DNA from: Clostridiales bacterium DTU070
GTDB taxonomy: Bacteria; Bacillota; Clostridia; DSM-8532
Length of the DNA: 64,000 nucleotides
Reading direction: 5' to 3'
NCBI GenBank assembly: GCA_001513105.1
Contig: LFSH01000062.1
Span: 33,711 to 97,710, forward strand
Part shown: positions 24,965-33,470 of the stretch, piece by piece
How the letters are laid out: every line of letters begins with the position of its first letter
Position numbering within the stretch: position 1 is the stretch's first letter
Made by a program: the position numbers and the translations under genes
Notes under the pieces: model-generated
The model's input: only the letters and a program-made list of their open reading frames with translations
Database searches by the model: none
What the model was told of the DNA's origin: nothing

Positions 24965-27900
24965 ATGTCTGTAAGAAGAATCTTTGTTGAGAAAAAACCC
25001 GGTTTTGATGTAAAAGCTCAGAAACTCCGCGAAGAAATAACTGAATACCTTGAAGTAAGCGGAATAAGCAATGTGAGGGTTCTTGACAGGTATGATTTGG
25101 AAGGCGTGCCTGATGAAGACTATGAAAAGGTAAAATACTTTATCTTTTCTGATCCGCCTGCCAATTTCATATATGAAGATGAATTACCCGTTAAAAGCGG
25201 TGAGCGGGTTTTTGCGGTTGAACTGCTGCCCGGTCAGTACGAACAGCGTGCAGACAGCTGTGCACAGAGCATTCAGCTGATAACTGAAGGTGAAAGGCCT
25301 GCAGTAAAAGTTGCAACGGTAATAATAATTGACGGTAATATAACCGACGAGGCCTTCGAAAGAATAAAGAATTACTATATAAACCCGGTGGAAAGCAGGC
25401 TCGCGGGCCTGGAAAAACCTGAAACCCTTCGTGAAGAATACCGTATACCTGAAAAGGTTGAGGTAATGGAAGGGTTTATCAGCCTGGACGATGAAGCTCT
25501 GAAAAAGTTTGCCGAAAAACTTGGTTTTGCGATGTCATTTGAAGATCTTGCTTTTTGCAGGGATTATTTCAGGGACACAGAAAAGAGGAATCCTACAGTC
25601 ACTGAGCTCAGAATGATTGACACCTACTGGTCAGATCACTGCAGACATACAACATTCATGACCGAAATTGAGGAGGTTTCCTTTGATAGCGGTCCTGTTT
25701 CCGAAAAGATTTCCGATGTTTACAATATGTATCTTGAAACCCGTAAAAATGTGTATAATGACAGGGAAAAACCCGTATGCCTTATGGACATAGCAACAAT
25801 AGCGATGAAGGAACTGAAGCGGCTTGGCAGGCTGGATGACCTGGATGAATCCGACGAGGTTAACGCATGCAGTATTGTTGTTGATATTGATGTGGACGGC
25901 AAAAAAGAGCCATACCTTGTAATGTTTAAAAACGAAACCCATAACCATCCCACCGAGATAGAACCTTTCGGCGGTGCTTCAACCTGCCTTGGCGGTGCAA
26001 TCCGTGACCCGTTGTCAGGGAGGTCATACGTTTACCAGGCCATGAGAATTACCGGATGCGGTGACCCGAGGAAACCGTTTGATCAGACGCTTCCGGGCAA
26101 ACTTCCCCAGCGAGTTATAACAACACAGGCAGCATTGGGCTACAGTTCATACGGAAACCAGATAGGTGTTACAACAGGCCAGGTCCAGGAAATATACCAT
26201 GAAGGGTATGTTGCAAAAAGAATGGAGCTTGGAGCGATAGTTGCAGCCGCACCGAAAAGGAATGTAGTAAGGGAAAAGCCCAAAGCAGGGGATGTCATCC
26301 TTTTGATCGGCGGCAGAACCGGCCGTGACGGCTTAGGCGGTGCCACCGGTTCGTCGAAGGAACATACCGAGGAATCCCTGACTGAAAGCGGTGCTGAGGT
26401 TCAGAAAGGAAATCCTGCAATAGAAAGAAATATACTGCGTTTGTTCAGAAAACCGGAAGCCTCGGTACTGATTAAAAAATGCAACGATTTTGGCGCAGGC
26501 GGTGTTTCGGTAGCTATCGGGGAACTTGCAGACGGCCTTGAGATTGATCTGGATGCCGTACCTACGAAGTATCCCGGCCTTGACGGAACCGAAATAGCAA
26601 TTTCGGAATCCCAGGAAAGAATGGCAGTAGTTGTTTCGGCAGACAATGCTGATAAGTTTATAAAACTTGCAAAGGAAGAGAACCTCGAAGCAACGATTGT
26701 TGCAAAGGTTACCGACAGCAACAGGCTGGTTATGAACTGGCGCGGCCAGAGAATAGTGGATATCAGCCGTGAGTTCTTAAATACAAGCGGTGTAAGGCAG
26801 AAAATAAAGGTTGCTGTGAAGGAACCTGAAGCTTCAGTCAATATTATATCCAGTTCAGAAACAGGCATGGATTTTGCCGAAGCATTCAGGCAAAACCTTC
26901 AGAAGCTGAATGTATGCAGCCAGAAAGGCCTTGTTGAAATGTTCGACAGTACGGTTGGAGCAGGTACGGTATTAATGCCTCTCGGAGGCAAGAATCAGCT
27001 GACACCGGCTGAAGGAATGGCTGCAAAGATACCCGTCCAGGACGGGGAAACAAGTACGGCTACATTGATGGCCTTTGGTTTCAACCCTGAAATTTCAACA
27101 AAAAGTCCTTTCCATGGCGCTGTATATGCCGTTGTTGAATCGGTGGCAAAAATTGTTGCGATGGGGGGCGACCATACCGGAATACGCCTGTCGCTTCAGG
27201 AATACTTCGAAAAATTGGGGAAAGACCCCGTTAAGTGGGGGAAACCCTTCAGTGCGTTAATGGGTGCGTTCTATTCACAGATGAATTTGAAAATACCTGC
27301 AATCGGCGGAAAGGACAGTATGTCGGGTACATTTAATGATTTGAATGTGCCGCCCACATTGGTTTCGTTTGCAATCTGCACTGCGGATGCTGCAAAAGTA
27401 TTGTCCCCTGAGTTCAAGAAGGCAGGAAGCAGCGTGGCGCTGGTGAAAATAAGAAAAGACCGGGTTGATCTTCCGGACTTTGAGCATTTGAACTTAACAT
27501 ATTCAAAGATTCACAGGTTAATCTCAGAAAGAAAGATTCTGTCTGCATGTACCGTCAAATCCGGAGGCGTTGCGGAGGCTGTTTCAAAAATGGCTTTTGG
27601 TAACGATATCGGCTTTGTTTCATCAAAAGATGCAAATTCAGAATACTGGTTTGCACCCTGTTATGGAAATATTGTTCTTGAAATATCTGAAACTATTGAT
27701 GCAAAGGAATTGCTTGCGGGCCTTGACTATGAAATCATAGGGAAAACAACGGCTGAACCCGTTATAACCATCGGCGGTGCCGCAATGGATCTGAACGAGC
27801 TTAAAACCCTTTGGCAGGAGCCATTGGAAAGTGTCTTCCCGACACGTGCAAAACACAGGAATGAAAAACCCGCTTCGTCCATTTTCAACAGGATGAAGCC

Positions 27901-28723
27901 GATACATCACAGCGAAGTTTTCGCAAAACCACGCGTGTTTATACCAGCACTGCCGGGAACCAGCTGTGAATACGACATTGCGGCAGCTTTTGAAAAGGCC
28001 GGCGCGGCTGTTGATGTGTTTGTACTTAAGAATTCAATGCCTGCTGCTGTAAAAGAGTCTGTCAGGGTTATGAGGGAAAAGATCCAAAACAGCCAGATTG
28101 TAATGATACCGGGCGGCTTCAGTGCAAGCGACAAATTTGACGGTTCAGGAAGGATTACCGCTGCGGTATTCGGTAAACCCGAGCTTGGTGAGGCATTAAT
28201 GGATCTTGTCAGGAACCGTGACGGGCTGATCCTTGGAATATCCGGCGGGTTCTATGCATTGCTTAAACTTGGATTGCTGCCTTACGGCGAAATTCGTGAA
28301 CAGGACGAAAACAGCCCCACACTGGCATTGAATGTAACGGGCAAGTATGTTTCACGCCTTGTAAGAACGAAGGTTGTGTCTTCATTGTCCCCATGGCTGG
28401 CAAAAACCGTACCCGGAGACGTTTATACCGTTGCTGTTTCTCATATCGACGGAAGGTTTACTGCGAGCGAAGAGACATACAGAAAGCTGATGGAAAACGG
28501 TCAAATAGCAACACAGTATGTTGATTTCAACGGCAGCCCGACATATGACATTGAATTCAACCCGAATGGTTCGCTGCATGCAGTGGAAGGCATAACGAGC
28601 CCTGACGGCAGAATTTTCGGGAAAATGGGCCACAGCGAAAGATATTCAGCATATGTGTTCAGGAATGTTCCGGGCGAAATGGACCAAAAACTGTTTGAAT
28701 CAGGGGTTGAATATTTTAAATAA
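24965..28723 (+). CDS. purL: Phosphoribosylformylglycinamidine synthase, single-chain, with Ser in place of the glutaminase Cys
   Basis: Converts FGAR, ATP and an ammonia source to FGAM in purine synthesis. At 1252 residues it is the single-chain clostridial form: N-terminal PurS-like part, two AIRS-type synthetase halves (about 200-950; YWSDHCRHTTF, NETHNHPTEIEPFGGA, KCNDFGAGGVSVA, GGKDSMSGTF) and a C-terminal glutamine amidotransferase domain (about 980-1252). In that domain the nucleophile position reads LGISGGFYALLKLG, where relatives have GICNGFQAL; residue 1093 is Ser. His1160 is kept in VSHIDGRF, but the usual HGEGR is altered. Ammonia may be the real nitrogen donor. ATG 24965 is 7 bases from GTGAGGA; the track ATG at 24959 is too close. 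Confidence 0.93.
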   Translation: MSVRRIFVEKKPGFDVKAQKLREEITEYLEVSGISNVRVLDRYDLEGVPDEDYEKVKYFIFSDPPANFIYEDELPVKSGERVFAVELLPGQYEQRADSCAQSIQLITEGERPAVKVATVIIIDGNITDEAFERIKNYYINPVESRLAGLEKPETLREEYRIPEKVEVMEGFISLDDEALKKFAEKLGFAMSFEDLAFCRDYFRDTEKRNPTVTELRMIDTYWSDHCRHTTFMTEIEEVSFDSGPVSEKISDVYNMYLETRKNVYNDREKPVCLMDIATIAMKELKRLGRLDDLDESDEVNACSIVVDIDVDGKKEPYLVMFKNETHNHPTEIEPFGGASTCLGGAIRDPLSGRSYVYQAMRITGCGDPRKPFDQTLPGKLPQRVITTQAALGYSSYGNQIGVTTGQVQEIYHEGYVAKRMELGAIVAAAPKRNVVREKPKAGDVILLIGGRTGRDGLGGATGSSKEHTEESLTESGAEVQKGNPAIERNILRLFRKPEASVLIKKCNDFGAGGVSVAIGELADGLEIDLDAVPTKYPGLDGTEIAISESQERMAVVVSADNADKFIKLAKEENLEATIVAKVTDSNRLVMNWRGQRIVDISREFLNTSGVRQKIKVAVKEPEASVNIISSSETGMDFAEAFRQNLQKLNVCSQKGLVEMFDSTVGAGTVLMPLGGKNQLTPAEGMAAKIPVQDGETSTATLMAFGFNPEISTKSPFHGAVYAVVESVAKIVAMGGDHTGIRLSLQEYFEKLGKDPVKWGKPFSALMGAFYSQMNLKIPAIGGKDSMSGTFNDLNVPPTLVSFAICTADAAKVLSPEFKKAGSSVALVKIRKDRVDLPDFEHLNLTYSKIHRLISERKILSACTVKSGGVAEAVSKMAFGNDIGFVSSKDANSEYWFAPCYGNIVLEISETIDAKELLAGLDYEIIGKTTAEPVITIGGAAMDLNELKTLWQEPLESVFPTRAKHRNEKPASSIFNRMKPIHHSEVFAKPRVFIPALPGTSCEYDIAAAFEKAGAAVDVFVLKNSMPAAVKESVRVMREKIQNSQIVMIPGGFSASDKFDGSGRITAAVFGKPELGEALMDLVRNRDGLILGISGGFYALLKLGLLPYGEIREQDENSPTLALNVTGKYVSRLVRTKVVSSLSPWLAKTVPGDVYTVAVSHIDGRFTASEETYRKLMENGQIATQYVDFNGSPTYDIEFNPNGSLHAVEGITSPDGRIFGKMGHSERYSAYVFRNVPGEMDQKLFESGVEYFK

Positions 28724-28777
28724 TTGATTTAAAATCACATACATTTCGTCAGCCGATTAAAAGGTAACTGTAATCAC

Positions 28778-28835
28778 AACCATCGCCTCGGGCATAGAAT
28801 AATATGAACATATTCTGTGTAAGGCGATGGTTTTT
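28778..28835 (+). terminator. purL terminator overlapping the next gene's ribosome site
   Basis: AACCATCGCCT pairs with AGGCGATGGTT (11 bp); an inner AGAATA/TATTCT stem extends it, and five Ts follow. The 3' arm AAGGCGATGG is also the only ribosome-site candidate for the ATG at 28837. Confidence 0.75.
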
Positions 28836-28836
28836 C

Positions 28837-29442
28837 ATGTTATTGATTAAAAGGCCTGTCGATATTATTACGCGCGTATACCGAAGACCCGATATCACAA
28901 TGTTATACCCGCAGGTTGCGGGAAATGGGAATTTAAATGCAAACCTAATGATGAATGCGAAAATCAGGAATGCAGTAATGGACCTGGTCAAGTCACTTGA
29001 ACAGCCCGATTTGAGGTCGGTAATCGAAGGCTCTTTTGAAATCAAGAACAACCAAAGAGGAATTCTGAGCATACTGCTTATTGGCATGGCTGAGTTCGGA
29101 GGAGCCCATCCGATGACGGTGACAAAATCACTTACAATGGATACCGGAACAGGGGAAAGTTACAGTTTACATCAGCTTTTCAGTCCGGGTTACATGGAGA
29201 TAATAAACAACGAGATCAAGCGGCAGATAAGAGAACGGGATATACCCCTTATTGACAGCTTCAAGGGTATATCTCCCGAACAGGACTATTATATCTCGGA
29301 CCATACCATTGTAATATTCTATCAGTTATACGAACTATCACCGTATGCCGCAGGGTTCCCGTACTTTCCGATACCCCTGTACATGCTCTCGGACGTTATA
29401 CCCGGCGACGGCCTACTGGCAAGGCTTGACTATTTTATATGA
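28837..29442 (+). CDS. DUF3298-like protein
   Basis: A 201-residue protein whose last 110 residues resemble the DUF3298 domain found in RsiV- and PdaC-like proteins: MTVTKSLTMDTGTGESYSLHQLF, then YYISDHTIVIFYQLYELSPYAAGFPYFPIPL. No clear signal peptide is present from this start, which is unusual for a domain mostly found outside the membrane. ATG 28837 is preceded by AAGGCGATGG, part of the purL terminator. The enzymatic role is unknown. Confidence 0.75.
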   Translation: MLLIKRPVDIITRVYRRPDITMLYPQVAGNGNLNANLMMNAKIRNAVMDLVKSLEQPDLRSVIEGSFEIKNNQRGILSILLIGMAEFGGAHPMTVTKSLTMDTGTGESYSLHQLFSPGYMEIINNEIKRQIRERDIPLIDSFKGISPEQDYYISDHTIVIFYQLYELSPYAAGFPYFPIPLYMLSDVIPGDGLLARLDYFI

Positions 29443-29540
29443 AAAACAGGAATATACAATGCATTTTGCTGCCATACTCCGTATATTTTTCATAACGGGT
29501 ACAGATAATATTGCTGATAAAAGTACGGCAGGTGATGGAT

Positions 29541-29768
29541 ATGGAAGATACGAATGATATGAATGATGTGAAAATAACCTCTTATGACAGGCTTATGCGG
29601 GCATGGGAAAACTCCATGGAACTGGCGAGGGATTTTGAAGTGTATTCAAAAAGGGTGGATGATGAAGAACTGAAGGAAGTATTCAAGAAGTTTGCAGAAG
29701 AGGAAGGCCTTCATGCCTCAAAGTTCCGTGAACTGCTTTTAAAGCGCCAGAAGGAAAAAATGCAGTAA
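29541..29768 (+). CDS. Short ferritin-like (rubrerythrin-like) protein
   Basis: A 75-residue acidic helical protein. ELARDFEVYSKRVDDEEL and FAEEEGLHASKFRELL look like one helix pair of a ferritin-like domain with ExxH (EGLH) as half of a metal site. Full rubrerythrins have two such pairs and are about twice as long, so this could work as a dimer or may have lost metal binding. ATG 29541 follows GGCAGGTG; earlier track starts are less well placed. Confidence 0.6.
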   Translation: MEDTNDMNDVKITSYDRLMRAWENSMELARDFEVYSKRVDDEELKEVFKKFAEEEGLHASKFRELLLKRQKEKMQ

Positions 29769-29792
29769 CCGGGTAATAAATAAAGATACTTT

Positions 29793-29832
29793 GCGGGTGG
29801 GATTGATGATTAAGGCCTCACCCGCTGTTTTA
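29793..29832 (+). terminator. Terminator between ferritin-like and VanW genes
   Basis: GCGGGTG pairs with CACCCGC around a 19-nt interior, followed by TGTTTTATT. It overlaps the stop region of the convergent VanW gene. Confidence 0.65.
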
Positions 29833-30465
29833 TTCATCTGTTTTTTTATTCAGAGTGACATGGATTTTATCCTCCGAAACAGATATCCTTATTTCTATTG
29901 GGTAATCCCGGGTATTTTTAAAGCGCAAATCCTTTGAATTATATACAACTGCTGCGTCCTTGCCTTCGGGTACATAAGAGACTTTTCTTGAATGCCTGTG
30001 CCTCTCAACTATTTCCAGGTCAGCTTCGAGTGCTGCATTATACAAGGTTGTGCTGACCTGGCATACCCCTCCGCCCACACCTTTGCTTTTTTCCCCATCA
30101 ACGAATATTGGTGCTTCTTCATAGCCTTTTTCCCTTGTGCGCCTGCCCACCGTTTCGTTGAACGAGAAAACCTCGCCGGGTTCTATCACTGTTTTGTCCA
30201 GATCCTCTGCAGCCAGCTTAATATTATTTACCCTGTGTTTATCCTTATCATAAATTTTGGTTGTGAAGCTGCTGATTACGTTCGGGTTTTCGGGTTTTAT
30301 TGTTGTTACAGGTCCGGCCGTCGGCGAAGAAAGCGGTATAGGCGTAACCGTAGCCTGAGGCGGACTGTTTTCGGTTTTTCTGTCATTTGCACTCTCGTTT
30401 GCCGAGCAGCCGGAGAAAAATATGAAAACAAGCGTGAAAACAAAACTAATTTTAATAATTCTCAT
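29830..30465 (-). CDS. VanW-family lipoprotein
   Basis: A 211-residue lipoprotein. The signal peptide ends in a lipobox (FFSGC, Cys at about 20), followed by a Pro/Thr-rich linker (about 30-60) and a VanW domain with EPGEVFSFNETVGRRT and GGGVCQVSTTLYNAAL. The VanW fold is found in surface proteins and near vancomycin resistance genes, but no biochemical function is settled and no other van gene is nearby. ATG 30465 follows CCGGGTGA; the 57 extra N-terminal residues in the track are rejected because they would bury the signal peptide. Confidence 0.88.
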   Translation of the reverse strand: MRIIKISFVFTLVFIFFSGCSANESANDRKTENSPPQATVTPIPLSSPTAGPVTTIKPENPNVISSFTTKIYDKDKHRVNNIKLAAEDLDKTVIEPGEVFSFNETVGRRTREKGYEEAPIFVDGEKSKGVGGGVCQVSTTLYNAALEADLEIVERHRHSRKVSYVPEGKDAAVVYNSKDLRFKNTRDYPIEIRISVSEDKIHVTLNKKTDE

Positions 30466-30656
30466 TTTATCACCCGGAATATATTCTTTGAGTAAACATA
30501 ATAAAACATGCCGGAATAAATATAGATTTAATAAGCAATAGCGGCAAAAATTTGAAAATGTTTCCCGTTTCAGTTTTTCGGATATTACAAGGAAATCAAT
30601 CATATAGTAATAACAATGGAAATATTGGCAGTTCATATGTAACAGAGGGATATTAT

Positions 30657-31787
30657 ATGTTCATTTTTATTCGTGCACGACATATCGCTGCGGTTGCAGT
30701 TTTATTTGCCGTTGTTATTGCAGTTTTTGTATTTGCGTCAAATGGCAGGAATGATTATCTGCTTGTCTGGGATGATTCTGTGCCGGTAAACAGCGACCTT
30801 TCAGAAGAATTTGCCAGATACCTCGAGAAAATAATCCGTACACGGGATAAAGCCATGCTCGAAAATGAAATTGAAAGCATAAAACCTTTGTATAATGTTA
30901 ATACAAGGCTTGGAACCTACGCTTTTGAACATGAGAAGAAAAAGATTGAATACCTGCAGAACTGGGCAGAGAAACAGGGGGTGAATTTCCAGGACATAAA
31001 CACATTTTTTAAGATCAGGTGGGTGAAAGAGAAAGGAAGCAAGGTAACGGTCAACTTTTCCGCGATAACCGAATATACATACGTATATATCAATATGCCT
31101 GGAACTCAAAACAGGTTCAGAATTGCAACCTATCATCTGCTGGAACTTGCAAGCGATGATGATAACTGGCTTATAACAAAGGAATGGTACACCGATCCTT
31201 TTGCAGATTCCCTGAACTCGGATACGCTTAAGGCCGAAGACAATAAGGTATATATCCTGAGCCAGGAACCAAGGGATTTTTCAAACCTGAACGAAAGACG
31301 TATTAAGGCCGTTGAATATGCCGACCTTTATTGCGGCGCCAGTGACAATGAGGACTATTATTTCCGTTATAATAATGAATACAAGAATTACAACTCCCTT
31401 GGCGGCGACTGTACAAATTTTGCTTCACAGGCACTGTATGCCGGCGGTTTCAGGAAAACCGGGAGTTGGAATTACGAGAAGGACGGAAGCCGTGCCTGGG
31501 TAAATGCGCAGGGTTTTAAGGATTATTTGCTGTACAGCGGCCGTGGTTCACTGATAGTTCACGGAACTTACGACAAAGTACTTAAACTTTCATACAAGCT
31601 GCTGCCCGGAGATATTATAGCGTATGAGAAAAAAGGGAAGGTAGCACATATATCGGTTGTTACCGGGGCGGATTCACGGGGCTACACCCTGGTGAACTGC
31701 CATAACACCGACAGGTTCAGAGTTCCGTGGGATTTGGGCTGGAGTGATAAAGGTATAAAATTCTGGTTGATAAGGGTTAATTACTGA
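30657..31787 (+). CDS. Membrane-anchored amidase-domain (Amidase_6, CHAP-like) protein
   Basis: A 376-residue protein with an N-terminal membrane segment (about 8-28), a 190-residue middle part of unknown type, and a C-terminal cysteine amidase domain: GGDCTNFASQALYAGG with the likely nucleophilic Cys at about 251, GDIIAYEKKGKVAHISVVTG with the His, and NCHNTD. This resembles the putative amidase domain of Firmicutes surface proteins, probably acting on cell wall peptides. ATG 30657 follows AGAGGGA; the track start adds 35 residues and overlaps the divergent VanW leader. Confidence 0.85.
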   Translation: MFIFIRARHIAAVAVLFAVVIAVFVFASNGRNDYLLVWDDSVPVNSDLSEEFARYLEKIIRTRDKAMLENEIESIKPLYNVNTRLGTYAFEHEKKKIEYLQNWAEKQGVNFQDINTFFKIRWVKEKGSKVTVNFSAITEYTYVYINMPGTQNRFRIATYHLLELASDDDNWLITKEWYTDPFADSLNSDTLKAEDNKVYILSQEPRDFSNLNERRIKAVEYADLYCGASDNEDYYFRYNNEYKNYNSLGGDCTNFASQALYAGGFRKTGSWNYEKDGSRAWVNAQGFKDYLLYSGRGSLIVHGTYDKVLKLSYKLLPGDIIAYEKKGKVAHISVVTGADSRGYTLVNCHNTDRFRVPWDLGWSDKGIKFWLIRVNY

Positions 31788-31831
31788 AAAGGTCTGTTCG
31801 GAATACAGCGAATAAAAAGCATTTTAAAAAA

Positions 31832-31856
31832 AGGACTGTGGAAACAGTCCTGTTTT
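31832..31856. terminator. Bidirectional terminator
   Basis: AGGACTGT pairs with ACAGTCCT around GGAA, with A7 before and TGTTTT after, between the converging amidase and HEAT genes. Confidence 0.85.
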
Positions 31857-32202
31857 ATGCGGTTTCTTCCTGTTTTGACCTTTCCTTTATAGATGACAGA
31901 GCGTATTTTGCCGCATTTATTACATATCTGTCAGTCTCTTTCTCCAGCATGAACCTGATGAATTCAGTTGCCTTTGGCGAACCAATTTTACCGAGGGATT
32001 CAACGGCAACAAGACGAATATCCGGGTTAGGATCTCTTAAAAGATTAGCTAATGCGTTTATTACTTCAAGAGTATCAAAGTTGGACAGAGCTCGTATGGC
32101 ACCGATACGTACATCTTTATCGTCGATGTTTAGTGCACTGAGGAGTTTCTTTGTTTTCTTCTTGCTTTCCCACTTCTCAATCTTTTTCAAGGTAATACCC
32201 AT
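31855..32202 (-). CDS. HEAT-repeat protein
   Basis: A 115-residue all-helical protein with about three HEAT-like repeats, e.g. DVRIGAIRALSNF, DIRLVAVESLGKIGSPKA and YVINAAKYALSSI. Such repeats bind proteins or nucleic acid. No enzymatic motif, signal peptide or operon partner is visible. AGGAGGGG is the ribosome site. Function is unknown. Confidence 0.8.
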   Translation of the reverse strand: MGITLKKIEKWESKKKTKKLLSALNIDDKDVRIGAIRALSNFDTLEVINALANLLRDPNPDIRLVAVESLGKIGSPKATEFIRFMLEKETDRYVINAAKYALSSIKERSKQEETA

Positions 32203-32364
32203 AAAACAGCCCCTCCTTTTCTTTTATTACATATATTATATATAATTTTCCAGCCTATTTCAAATTGGCGTAACATTTCTTGGATTTATGGAAACCGTTT
32301 TTGTATAAGTTGCATAGTATGTATGGAAGCAATAATTTATTCAAACTCCGTGGAGGTGTGCAAA

Positions 32365-32715
32365 ATGTTTGATTTTGATCTGGAAGGGCTTAAAAAGCAG
32401 TTGAAAGCCGAAATAAAGGCGCAGCTTGAAGCTGAACTGGAATCGGAACAGGACATCAGGATTAAGGAAGATGAAGACACAAGGCAAAAACAATACAACA
32501 AACAGATAAACTATAATATATTGACTCAAAGACAGTATCAGGGGCAGAACTCCAGGCAAAAGACCGAAAGCGAAAGTGAAAGCGAAGCTGAAACTGATAC
32601 AAAGAGCGTTTCGGTAAATACAGCAGAAAGCATAGCAAAAAACAAGGCAAAGCAGGAACAGGAGCAGGAGGCAGACGCAAGGTTTGAAGCAGATAAGAAG
32701 CATAAGTATTATTAG
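32365..32715 (+). CDS. Low-complexity, highly charged protein
   Basis: A 116-residue soluble protein, made mostly of Glu, Lys, Gln, Ser and Ala. An N-terminal amphipathic stretch (FDLEGLKKQLKAEIKAQLEA) suggests a coiled coil; a middle Gln/Tyr part is followed by an acidic Ser-Glu run (TESESESEAETDT) and another helical end. Not recognised. ATG 32365 sits behind GGAGGTG, a good site, which argues for a real gene. Such composition is seen in spore coat and stress proteins, but this is only a suggestion. Confidence 0.65.
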   Translation: MFDFDLEGLKKQLKAEIKAQLEAELESEQDIRIKEDEDTRQKQYNKQINYNILTQRQYQGQNSRQKTESESESEAETDTKSVSVNTAESIAKNKAKQEQEQEADARFEADKKHKYY

Positions 32716-32731
32716 GATGAATATTCCCGGG

Positions 32732-32752
32732 AGCGGTATTCTGGTACCGCTT
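32732..32752 (+). other. Hairpin without U tract
   Basis: AGCGGTA pairs with TACCGCT around TTCTGG, between the low-complexity gene and the next gene. Confidence 0.4.
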
Positions 32753-32793
32753 CAGGGAAATAGTTGAAAGAAAAACAGGGGAGATGTATTGTT

Positions 32794-33192
32794 ATGGAAG
32801 GAGCGGGAAAATGCTATGAAAGGGAGCATGTACAGTTCAACTCGCAGGACCTGGACCAGGAACAGAATGTACATTTGGATCCCGTTCAACTGAATACGCA
32901 AAACATTCAGGTTATCTTGGCAAGAGATGATTATTCCTGTGTTATAACAGGCAATACTTATAAGGGGAAAAACAGGTATATTGCGGCAGATGTCAACATA
33001 CTTCTTTTCTTCGGCTATGAAGGGAATGTTCCCGTTCATAAAACCAAATCAGATTCGAACGGGAATTTCAGAATTGAAGGCTTACCTCCGGGCTTTTACT
33101 GCATTGCGGCACAGTACAGTGAATCTCCGGTGGAAAGACACCTGATAAAACTTCTTCCCGGCCAAACCCTGCATCAGACTTTCATTTTCTGA
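32794..33192 (+). CDS. Carboxypeptidase regulatory-like (transthyretin-fold) protein
   Basis: A 132-residue protein whose C-terminal 80 residues resemble a carboxypeptidase regulatory-like/CNA-B-like beta sandwich: VPVHKTKSDSNGNFRIEGL and PPGFYCIAAQYS. The N-terminal part is Gln/Asp/His-rich (about 10-50). No signal peptide is visible. ATG 32794 follows AGGGGAGA. It may be cotranscribed with the preceding low-complexity gene (78 bases apart). Function is unknown. Confidence 0.65.
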   Translation: MEGAGKCYEREHVQFNSQDLDQEQNVHLDPVQLNTQNIQVILARDDYSCVITGNTYKGKNRYIAADVNILLFFGYEGNVPVHKTKSDSNGNFRIEGLPPGFYCIAAQYSESPVERHLIKLLPGQTLHQTFIF

Positions 33193-33194
33193 TA

Positions 33195-33398
33195 TCAATT
33201 ATTTTTACTGCCTGAAGCGTAATGCTTAGGGTACCGGTTTGTAAACCAGGCCGTAAATATTCCCAGAATAACTGGCAGAACCTGGCTTAAAAGCTCGACA
33301 GACTCTGATAACGGCGATTGCATGAAATAATATGAAAATACCGAAGTCAATAAATACAGAACAGCCCAATAGCATGTAATAATCCTGTTGGTTCTCAT
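33195..33398 (-). CDS. Small membrane protein
   Basis: A 67-residue protein with two hydrophobic helices (about 8-27 and 38-54) and a basic tail (NRYPKHYASGSKNN). No known family. It has no obvious ribosome site before its ATG, so expression is uncertain, but composition and topology look protein-like. It lies downstream of the flavoprotein gene on the same strand. Confidence 0.45.
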   Translation of the reverse strand: MRTNRIITCYWAVLYLLTSVFSYYFMQSPLSESVELLSQVLPVILGIFTAWFTNRYPKHYASGSKNN

Positions 33399-33470
33399 GA
33401 ACAGGGGATTATTAAAGGCCTTGTTACCCCCATATTCGTAAAGGACAGCGAGTCGTCGGCATCCTGTTTT

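Noticed and set aside
29830-30636. VanW protein starting at 30636
   Set aside because: The first 57 residues would precede a clear lipoprotein signal peptide; ATG 30465 is the natural start.
32341-32703. Minus-strand 120-residue ORF rich in Cys, Leu and Phe
   Set aside because: It is the reverse shadow of the Glu/Lys/Ser-rich low-complexity gene and has no ribosome site.
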